Part shown: positions 55,726 to 64,000 of the stretch, in pieces
How the letters are laid out: each line of letters opens with the position of its first letter
Numbering within the stretch: the stretch's first letter is position 1
Source of the DNA: Pagrus major
Taxonomy: Eukaryota > Chordata > Actinopteri > Spariformes > Sparidae
Assembly: GCF_040436345.1 (NCBI RefSeq)
Contig: NC_133227.1
Location: 22,504,671-22,568,670, forward strand
Reading direction: 5' to 3'
DNA length: 64,000 nucleotides
Translations under genes and position numbers: made by a program
Notes under the pieces: model-generated
What the model was told of the DNA's origin: nothing
Databases searched by the model: none
Seen by the model: only the letters and a program-made list of their open reading frames with translations

Positions 55726-56026
55726 CCTTTTATTCTCACAACACAACCCCCCACACCCACACAGTTTTACATTTTCCCTGGCTTCAGCTTTTGACGGTCG
55801 ATAACATTCGGAGTTGAATATAGCGATACGCTTGAGTCAGAGGTGATTACTGTCTTCTCCCGTGGTCTTTACCACAGTCTGGTGTTGCTTTTGTTCTCTC
55901 GTGTGGTCTCTGCGGCGGCTGTGTTTAGCTACAATCGTGCAGGGAGCTCTGACAGGCTGCTCGCAGTGAGAAAACTGGAGAGCTCTGAGTGTATGTGTTA
56001 GCAGATGACTCATGCATGCAGCCATG

Positions 56027-56063
56027 TTTTTTTTTTTTTTTTGTTGTTTGTTTTTTTTTTTTC
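56027..56063. repeat. Poly(T) tract
   Basis: Runs of T interrupted by GTTGTTTG, in ppm1e intron 1. Confidence 0.9.
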
Positions 56064-56614
56064 TTCATACCGTTCCTTTCTACAAGCTCCTTCTTTTCTA
56101 CAGAATTAGCCCCAGAGTGGAGCAACAAGGTTGTTTCCACAGCAACACTGAAAGCGAGTGACTGACAGCCAATGGTGTCAGTCGTCCTGTTGCCAAACCC
56201 ACAGATCGAGCTCCCACTTCATTATTCTAAATATTGAGGCTTTTCTGTGCCAAGTGGAGGTGAGAGTGTAGATCCACTGGAACTCACACAGCACTATTGA
56301 TATGTTGTGGTTTTGGGCAGCGATCCCTTCTACCAGGCATTCCTCATATTAACACAGCACAGAGTAGAGAGAAAATCCTCTGGCTATTTCCAGCTTTGCA
56401 TTTATTGGTGGTCAAAGGAAAACATTTGAATTCAGTGTGTTTCTAGCAACTACTGTTATGTGAACACAGTATTCTCAAGAGGGCATAACAGGATTACATA
56501 ACACAAAGAGCGCCAGTAACCCTTAAATCATAGCATTTTTACTGCCGCTTCTCCCTCAAGATGGCTTTCAAGTGACTTTGATGAATTAATTTGTCTCCTC
56601 TGTCCACACACACC

Positions 56615-56657
56615 ATGTGGCGCTTTAGTCTGTTGCTTGGCTCTCTGGCATCTCATG
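56615..56657 (+). CDS. Speculative first exon encoding a signal-peptide-like start
   Basis: ACACACACC precedes an ATG and 14 codons (MWRFSLLLGSLASH), ending CATG|GTGAGT in phase 1. The short hydrophobic core resembles a signal peptide. It could join the exon candidate at 57591-57641, then 61473-61529, all phase 1-1. No homology is recognised and the chain could be chance. Confidence 0.18.
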
Positions 56658-57159
56658 GTGAGTGGCAGGGATTCACCGATGCTGCGTCTAAACTGCCGGA
56701 AATCCAAAAACGTGTCTTCATTACATCTTTAGGGAAAAAAACCTTTAGTCCTTTCTTTTCCATTCAGGCTTTTTTGTGCATTAAAATAAAATTCCTGTGG
56801 ATAAAAATGTATTGAAATTGGCTAACTTCAGCTGCTGCCCCACAGTAATGTTTTAAGGCACAATAATTATATTTTCGTCCACAATTTCCTTCTGTAAACC
56901 TACATTTTACTCAAAACAACCATGCTGTTTTTAGACTTCAACCATATCTAAATATATCTAAATGTTAAAGCCATTTTACAATATTTTCGCTACTGTTTGA
57001 AGGATAAATCTGTTGTTATTCTATATTTGTCTAAATAAATCCTTTAAAAACAACAACAATAACAAGCCCATTGGTTCCTCCTGAAGATATAAATCTAAAG
57101 GCAGAGTTCATTTTTACGAGATGCTACATCATTTCCTAAAACAACTGGGCTTAGATAAT

Positions 57160-57210
57160 GCTGCATTTATGAGGACTATTTTCAGCAGGGGATTAAGGAG
57201 CATTTTGTGC
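57160..57210 (+). repeat. Dispersed GGGGACTATTTTCAGC motif, copy 4
   Basis: Reads GCTGCATTTATGAGGACTAT then TTTCAGCAGGGGATTAAGGA. Confidence 0.65.
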
Positions 57211-57590
57211 TCTAGTAGCGAGTATTTACAGCTGCATAGCCGAGGCATGATCTATTACAATACGTACATACATAAACGTGCACCCCACACATACTTCAGA
57301 CCGGTACACACATGCTTTTTCTGGAGCAATCCAAGGGCGATACGAGGGTAATAATAATATGTGTTTGCTGATCTGCGTCACAATTAGCAGGATGACATTC
57401 TTTCAACAGAAATAAATCAGTTTTATGATGTGACAACACTCTGGTTTAGGGGCGTTCAGTAAGGAGACTCGCTTTGGAGCAACTTTCACAAGCTTATTTA
57501 AAAAAGATTTGAATAAATCCTAATAGAAAAGATGGTCGGGGCAGATAAGTCTGGAATAAAACTAAATATATGTTGTCTTTCTATTTGCAG

Positions 57591-57641
57591 GTCAACGACT
57601 CGTTCGAGCGGTACAGAAGAAGCACATATTCCGTAAGACAG
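57591..57641 (+). CDS. Speculative 51-base exon with strong splice signals
   Basis: The acceptor TGTCTTTCTATTTGCAG and donor CAG|GTAAGAG are both strong. Two of the three frames are open: phase 0 gives VNDSFERYRRSTYSVRQ and phase 1 gives QRLVRAVQKKHIFRKT. It is the best-looking orphan exon in ppm1e intron 1, but no gene is recognised. Confidence 0.25.
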
Positions 57642-57754
57642 GTAAGAGAAATTATGGTGTGGTGTTTATAAGGAGTGGTTCGTCCGAGTTAGACTGAGAT
57701 GTTCAGTAACAAAAGGCCCAGACATTTCTACAATACATGTCATATCACGTCCAC

Positions 57755-58150
57755 GTTACACGTTTATGACCTGATTTTCATATCAGGAGGTGGAGGGGAT
57801 GTTGGTGTTGTTACAGGCGAGAAGGCTGCCAAGCCAGTGACTGCAGTTTGAGACCTTGTTTCAACATTTTTAATGTGAAAACTCTCGATATTTTTGAGGA
57901 GGGACCACAGCATTTCAAAATCTGTTGGCATAACACCATTGGACAATTTATGGATACCTCTGGAAAATTTCCAGCCATGTTTATGGTGACAAATATCTGA
58001 CATTTTTGACAAGAAGACAGGAAATATCCAGCCATGTTTGTGGCGACCAAAACAGGTATTTTAAGACGAAACATGATGTTTTCCTAACCCTAACCAAGTC
58101 GTTTTTGTGCCTAATCCTAACCAGATCATAAGTGCAACATAACATAGAAA
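57755..58150. repeat. Fish repeat with internal duplication and CCTAACCCTAACC
   Basis: TCCAGCCATGTTTATGGTGA and TCCAGCCATGTTTGTGGCGA repeat 74 bases apart. Then come TTTTCCTAACCCTAACCAAG and TGCCTAATCCTAACCAGATC. The phrases match a dispersed fish repeat; the CCTAACCC stretch is not a telomere array. Confidence 0.55.
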
Positions 58151-59415
58151 ATTTAAGCTAAAGAAACGTAAAATTGCAATATAAAGAAATGAAAAAAATC
58201 AACATATTAGTGTTTTATATTCAATATAGCCTCAATTCTGTAACATCAACAGTCTAATTGAGCATCAAAAAAGAGGCGTAAACTCTGGTCATCAGTAGAA
58301 AAAACATAGATTATCATGAGACTTTAATACCAACACCTCTACTGTAGACTCAGTAGGGATGCTATCAAAATGACCGTTGTTATATAAACACTACAACACT
58401 GTACTTGAGCATGAAATAAGCCATGACTTTTATTGCATGACTGTGAAACAAACAGCACAGATGTGTTGTCTCACTGACCATATCGTACAAAGAGCCCGTC
58501 CACAGTAAACAGTGAAAATCTGCAGAGCGCGGTGAGCCGACAGCTGAAGACAACAGCAGCTGTCAACAAAAAGTGTGTGTGCGGTGGTTTGCCCTCTCAG
58601 CAGTTCCACCTCATAACCTAAGTACACCTCTGGATGTTTCCTCTGCTGATGTAACACACTTCAAACAGTGTGGAAATGATGGAGCGCCTGTGACTGCGGA
58701 CGTCACTGCAGAGTGCTGCTCCATGCATTTGCGATGCCATGTTCCACTTACGATGAAGTGCACAATGTCGGCTGCAGGGAGGCGTGTCTAATCTGTCATA
58801 AAATTAGAAAAAAACCTCCACAGCCGCGAAACTCCCGTAACAACCTTCCGTACAGCTGGGACTGTTGTGTAGGCAGCGAATGTGCTACTCAAACAAGACA
58901 TGACAGTAAGTGGAGAGGTGACACGCGGCAGGGAGAATGAGGCGTAAAGCTCTGCATGTGTCATGTATTTGAAATGGTTGTGTGTCGCTAAGTGAAGTCA
59001 GTTTCCAGATAAGCCCCCAGCCTCCGTTCGGGCTCCACAGATAGAGTGAGGAACTTGCATGTAATTCCCTGTGAGGTTTTTGAGCAGGCCCAGTGCTGCT
59101 CTGCACAAAGCCTTAAGGCAGTATTATGTAATCTACCAGCTGGATCATTGGTGGATTGGTGAGAGCCTATAGGGGAGCCACATCATGTCCTGACCTGAAC
59201 TGTCTCTGGAGGCTCCTTTAATTCAGCCAATTTCACAGAAAACAATAGTGTCGTCTGTGAGGCGGGGAGACGTGAGTGTGCTGACTGCCATAAAAACTAT
59301 CCCTTCATATAAAATAAAATCTAATTAAGGAATAAAGGAATCTATAATAAATAGAAGATGTTGATAAATATTGATGATGCCTATTTATGCCAAAATGCAC
59401 TCATTTGTAAATTGT

Positions 59416-59875
59416 AATCAGAATAGAAAGATCTTCATTGACTTGATTTTTTTAAGCCTAAACAAACTAAATAAACAAACTCTCTTCGTTTTCATGACTG
59501 AATAAACTAAATAAACAAGGACAACACAATTTCATACTGTTTTACTTTGTTTATATGAGGCGGACCCTGCCACCTTTTCCTCTGAGAACAGCTTGTTTAT
59601 TCAGTTATGGAAAAGATCAATATTTCTGAGTTTGTCTTATAACCTGATTAATATTTTCTTTTCCGAAACAACAGATTAAGTGTATTATTTTTCTCATTAG
59701 TAGTAAGTTGTAGCATTGTTATTATTATTATCATTACGTTATGACCACAACTCTTAATGTGAAACTAATAATAAACATTCCTGGCAAATAAATGCTATGT
59801 TAAGGTTGAACAGCTTGTTTATTCAGTTATGGAAAGTTTGAATTTCTTCTCCAAAACTGCATAGTGCCCCTTTAA
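59416..59875 (+). mobile_element. MITE, TTAA-end family, rearranged copy
   Basis: It lacks the left terminus and starts at AATCAGAATAGAAAGATCTTC. GAACAGCTTGTTTATTCAGT occurs twice (about 59587 and 59808), marking an internal duplication or insertion. The right end CCAAAACTGCATAGTGCCCC is intact. Confidence 0.7.
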
Positions 59876-59934
59876 TTTTTCTCCTTAACTTTATTTGTTC
59901 ATGTATTGGTCATACCCTCCTATAACTGGGAGAG

Positions 59935-60115
59935 TTTAGGCTTGTTTGCACTGGGAGAATGTAGGTAAGTAAAGACTCCAGTCCATCACATTTCAGAGTC
60001 TCCTGTTCACCACAGCTGTGGGAGGAAGGCAGAGCACCCAGAAGGAAACCATGCAAATATGGAGAGAACATGCAAACTCCACACAGACATGACTTCAAAC
60101 TAGAGCCCTGTTTTC
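59935..60115 (-). repeat. Fish SINE-like repeat fragment
   Basis: It contains AGTCCATCACATTTCAGAGT, CTGTGGGAGGAAGGCAGAGC and GGAGAGAACATGCAAACTCC then ACACAGACATGAC. This matches the common fish phrase for a SINE in inverse orientation. Confidence 0.55.
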
Positions 60116-60985
60116 ATAGTACAAGCCATTATCCTGCTTCAATAAGTTGAATGTAACACATCTTACAGCTCAAAGGGATTTAACATCAAGAGCTGCCTGT
60201 TAAAACATTTTTGTAATGTGTTCTCTGGCTCGGGACGAGCTTTATCAAGTCTGACAAAATAAATGTCAGCAGGGTTGTCTTGTTGCGGGAGAGATTTTTA
60301 ACAGGAAATCTGTGAGAGAGCTCTCTGTTCTGCTACCTTCTGTAACTCAATCTGAAGTAGTGAAGCATGTTTCTGGGTTTACTTCTCTCTAGTTTACAGT
60401 GTTGGTTCGTGGTTTGTATCTCTGTCACACCGGACTGTAAAGAATCGAGAATCACCAGTCTTTCCAGCAGTGGCTCACACTGATGTCTCTAAAACAGGCG
60501 CCTTAATTAATGTCAGCTCTGGAGAGGCCCCATTTTTGGAAGTGCAATGACCTTCAAAAGTGTGCAGTGTCCTCCTTTCCCTCCTACAGCATCACAGATA
60601 GACACTTCTGCTGAAGCTTTTCCAGCCTGCTGCTGCTGCGCCACAGCGCCGGGCTTTCGTTGTTCACACAAGGTGCCCATAATTCAAATGATGAGTCATA
60701 TGTTTGTGGCAGATGAACTGAATGCAAAGCAGTTCAGCTCACGTTATACTCCACAATCCTACACCACCATGTGACCTTGAAAAAATGTATCTGAAAGCCG
60801 CTGAATAGGGGAGAGAGAAGCAAGTTGAGCCTTTGGGTCACACAGAATAATTAATTTATCTCAACCTAAATGAACATTTGGAGAGAAGGACAACACAACA
60901 AGGTCAAAAAGAGCGATTATACTGGAGGATTAAATGCATTTTGGGCTTCATTGTATATTAATGTGAGGCTGTGTAAGGAAGAATA

Positions 60986-61323
60986 TTAAAGGTGCACTAC
61001 GTAGTTTTGGGGAAGACATTTTAATCAGAAGAGAAAGATCTTCAATGACCGATTTTTTAAGCCTAAACAAACTAAATAAACAATCTCTCTTCGTTTTCAT
61101 GGCTTAAACTGAATAACACAACTTCATACTGTTTTACTTTGTTTATATGTGGCGGACCCTGCCACATTTCTAGCTTCAAACAGTGTTCTGGACCTCAATT
61201 TCCTCTGAGAACAGCTTGTTTATTCCATTACGGAAATGATAAATATCTCTGAGTTTGTATTATAACCTGATTAATACTGTAAATATTAAATATCTTCTCC
61301 AAAACGACATAGTGCCCCTTTAA
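60986..61323 (+). mobile_element. MITE, TTAA-end family, full copy
   Basis: TTAAAGGTGCACTACGTAGT at the left pairs with CCAAAACGACATAGTGCCCC then TTTAA at the right. The body is colinear with 47698-48028. This is the best-preserved copy, 338 bases. Confidence 0.85.
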
Positions 61324-61472
61324 TGTCATAAATGCCGTTGGAGCTAAACTGCTGTGAATGATCATATCAGCCCACCATTTTATCAAAATAATGGCTGTGT
61401 AGTTAAGTGTTGCTGTCTCCTGGGGTTTGTTGTGCAAATACAAACCTCACATATTTTCAATTTTTCTTTTAG

Positions 61473-61529
61473 GCGACAAAATTAACAACATACTGATGAC
61501 TGATGAGTTAAATCTGTCGTGTCGTAGAG
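61473..61529 (+). CDS. Speculative 57-base exon, phase 1-1
   Basis: The acceptor ATTTTTCTTTTAG is followed by 57 bases and the donor GAG|GTACAA. Only phase 1 is open (GDKINNILMTDELNLSCRRG including split codons). It could follow 57591-57641 in the phase-1 reading. No homology is recognised. Confidence 0.17.
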
Positions 61530-62175
61530 GTACAACTCCTGATTATATTTATTTTCAGTTATACCCCTTGTTACACTGGACAAAACATCCACTAATACCC
61601 AGTCACATCGATGGGAAAGGGTCAGTCAGTTGGTGGTGAAGCTTAAGAGACTGAAGAAAAAGATATGAAGGAACCCACTTTTACATGTTGAAAAATCCCC
61701 CAAATATAAGCACTAATTTTGGTGTAAAATTATATTAATCTGACAAATATTTTTGCTATTGTTGCTTTTAATAAACGTTTGGTTTGGTTTTTGAGTTATC
61801 AGAGCCAAAGATGGTATTTTGACCTGAGTGGGGCATAAGAGGAAGGCATATATCCAGAATGAAAAGGGTTCATCCTCTGGTGAGCATTCATTTACATTTA
61901 ATAGTCGTCTGTGTTTGATATTACATGTATTCAAGTGGGAATTTTGGGCAGATGACGCCACCAAATACGTGAGGATTGATTCATTGTGGACTGCGAACTG
62001 AGATGGAAAATGAGACTTAAACGTCCACTGATGAAAACAAGACTAAAACTAACAGTAATCAAATTACTAAAATGAGTAAAAGACTAAACTAAATCAAAAT
62101 CAACACCAATCTGAGGCTTCTAAAATTCAGTGTCTTGATATTTTTGTTCTGAAGCTGGTTCAGTGCTGTGCTTCT

Positions 62176-62835
62176 CTAAAATCCTGAAAAGATTGCACTA
62201 GAAATGAGCTGCTTACAATTTTCTATCATTTGAATTACAAAGTAGGGATTTAAATTTAAGTCGAGTTTTTTTTTTTTAAGTATTAGGGGGTCGTGGAGGT
62301 CGCTTTTATTTAGGAGGCGTTTCACAACAGCTGTTTTCTGAGCCGTGACAGGACTCAGGGAGCGCTTCACAATCACCGGCATTTCATCCTCAAAGCAATT
62401 TAATACTCTGTTAAAACAGATGTTGACGAGTAGGATCGAGACAGCACGTCGAGGCTTGAAGTGCCATTTCTTTTTGCAATAAAGAGCTACCTTTTGACAG
62501 CCTTGAAGGAAACCTTGAATGCTAGGTGTTGTCATTGATGTCAAGGTGTAATAAATGATGAATGAGGCAATTACAGAGAAAATGGCGGAATGTTTTTCCA
62601 ACATGGCGGCAGCAGAGAGGATGAACAGGCCGAGCGAGCGCCGGAGAAATTCCTGTTGTTTGGTCCTTGGATGTACTTCGTCATAGATCTCCATATACCA
62701 TTCTGCTGTCATAACTAAAAATATGAGTGCATCAAATCTCCGCTGAAAATAGTCCCCAACAAAAACACCTCCCCTGGTACTGGACATAAAAATCACATTA
62801 ATTCTTCCCACCACAGACAATGTACGGTGACTCAC
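62176..62835 (-). pseudogene. 219-codon ORF, probable polyadenylated retrocopy or repeat-derived ORF
   Basis: One open frame on the minus strand starts MSHRTLSVVGRINVIF and ends ...FSGF. Near its 3' part is AATAAA (62310-62305), and 27 bases further on a 12-base A-run (62277-62266). That spacing is what a reverse-transcribed polyadenylated transcript would leave. The frame runs on through the A-run (LKKKKLDLN). Its 5' part contains dispersed motif copy 5 (62766-62727), read as GVFVGDYFQRRFDA. Hydrophobic stretches (LGLFILSAAAM, IFSVIASFIIYY) are not a known fold. I recognise no family. A real single-exon gene is possible but less likely. Confidence 0.4.
62727..62766 (-). repeat. Dispersed GGGGACTATTTTCAGC motif, copy 5
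   Basis: Reads TTTTTGTTGGGGACTATTTT then CAGCGGAGATTTGATGCA on the minus strand, inside the 219-codon ORF. Confidence 0.7.
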
Positions 62836-63539
62836 AGTCGGAGTTATGAATAAATAACTCGTCCCTGCTCTGCGTCATTGCTGGTAGTATATCTGGACAA
62901 TGTATTTGTTCTCCATCAGCTTGAGTTTGCTCGTTCACTGTATGTTGAGAGGAGCCAAACACTCAACACTCAAAGACTCAATCCCATTTCCAATTTTCTA
63001 CCGCTGCCCCTCGTTTTCAACTGTCACCTTGCCCCTCAGACCAGAGTTAGTCTTTGAAATAAAAAAACAACCCTTCAAGACCCTCAGATCATGTCATCAG
63101 TTGTTGCTGATGCCGTTTATCTAAACAGACACGACATGAATATTGCTAGCTATACTCGTACTTCTGTACTGTTGGGCCTCGTCCTCAGTGAGTGAGAGAC
63201 GGACAGGGTACTGGAGACGAGAAAGACATTTCCCATTTCTCACAGGAAGTTTTAAAGGAAAGGGTTGCGCATTTTATAAAATCTTCCGCGTTGATTTTTC
63301 TGTCGATCACGAGTGTCGCAATAACGTCAATCACCATCGAGAGGCTGATAAAAACAGTGGCGTCGACATACTCTGGAAGGAAAAAAACAGATTCACTCAA
63401 GTTGACGCCAGAGGGGTGAATTATTAGCATATTCTGCATAATTCAAAGTAAAATAAAAACAAAAATTAAATGCTGTTGCAGTGTACTTATTTATATAATT
63501 TTTTTGGTTATTCTCATTGTTTATAAGTTGACTTTAAAT

Positions 63540-63740
63540 TAACTAATCAAGCATTCATATTAGTACATACATAGCAGTATACTTAGAGTTTAAAAAGTAT
63601 ACTTGACGTTGTTCCACCTAAGCACCTAAAAGTACACTACATACACTTCAAATTGTGTTTTTCTACAAATACTAAAATATACTTAGTACAAAATTAGTCG
63701 TTCCAAAATAACAAACTTTAAGGTAACTGATCATCAACAT
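63540..63740. repeat. Repeat of AGTATACTT-type units
   Basis: AGTATACTTAGAG, AAGTATACTTGACG, AAAGTACACTACATACACTT and AAATATACTTAGTACA recur every 20-60 bases. It looks like a degenerate fish interspersed repeat. Confidence 0.4.
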
Positions 63741-64000
63741 ACTTGAAGTGTTGTGATGAGTTGTCAGTAGTCAAATATGCTCAGCCTTGCTAGTATTTAG
63801 TTTATTTATACATTTATATTTTGAATACTTTTTCACGAGGAAAGAGCCACATGAAGTAATTCATCCAATCATGGCAATCTAGTTGACTACATCAGTCTTT
63901 TGGTTTGTTCATGTAGCACAGAGCTGCTAGTCAAACAGGGAGAAGTAAGAGGACATTGTGGACGCCCTCATGATCTTCAGTCGTCAAGGTAATATTAGCA

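Larger units (their letters stand above)
49025..64000 (-). other. ppm1e: ppm1e intron 1 (to the right edge)
   Basis: The exon at 48903-49024 needs an upstream exon ending in TA. I searched this stretch for a minus-strand frame encoding the family's LDLCLQQLYKY segment and saw none, so the intron exceeds 15 kb, as in mammals. Contents are repeats, a retrocopy-like ORF (62176-62835) and weak plus-strand exon candidates (56615-61529). Confidence 0.7.

Noticed and set aside
58080..58130. Telomeric CCTAACCC array
   Set aside because: Two CCTAACC units inside a longer fish repeat with non-telomeric flanks.
63143..63439. Overlapping 75-94-codon frames on both strands
   Set aside because: Mutual shadows with no splice signals, homology or codon bias that favours one strand.

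Overview
This is a vertebrate, almost certainly teleost (probably percomorph), genomic window. The evidence is the small coding exons with GT-AG introns, the CA/GT microsatellites, and the abundant fish-type MITE and SINE repeats. It holds two confidently recognised genes placed tail-to-tail, the same arrangement TRIM37 and PPM1E have on human chromosome 17q22.

Plus strand, about 3.6-27.1 kb: a complete trim37 gene. A non-coding first exon ends at 3986 and 24 coding exons run from the ATG at 5093 to the TGA at 27095. Every junction is phase-consistent, giving a 955-residue RING/B-box/coiled-coil/MATH E3 ubiquitin ligase (human is 964). Minus strand, 49.0-41.26 kb: the last six coding exons of ppm1e, a PP2C-family (PAK/CaMK-directed) serine/threonine phosphatase. 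They encode about 563 residues, covering the whole catalytic domain, a fish acidic run and the C-terminal tail. The N-terminal exon(s) lie beyond base 64000, so 49025-64000 is ppm1e intron 1.

Bases 1-3600 lie upstream of trim37 and carry the likely first coding exon of an unrecognised gene on the minus strand (1419-1475), possibly a microprotein gene divergent from trim37. Bases 27096-41256 separate the two converging genes. I see only repeats there: a degenerate LINE reverse-transcriptase tail, a tRNA-derived SINE and several MITEs, plus the 3' UTRs of both genes.

Non-genic structure is the richest part of the window. It includes a MITE family with TTAA ends (4 copies), a family containing GCTTAGCATAAAG-type arms (4 copies), a family of AACGATTAATCG-type repeats (at least 7 copies), a 500-bp element built from CTCGAGATCTCGAG palindromes, long inverted repeats 3.6 kb apart, and a dispersed 50-bp motif (5 copies). 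One copy of that motif sits inside a 219-codon minus-strand ORF that looks like a polyadenylated retrocopy. UG/CA microsatellites lie at several splice sites of both genes. A possible small spliced gene encoding a secreted protein lies on the plus strand inside ppm1e intron 1; it is speculative.
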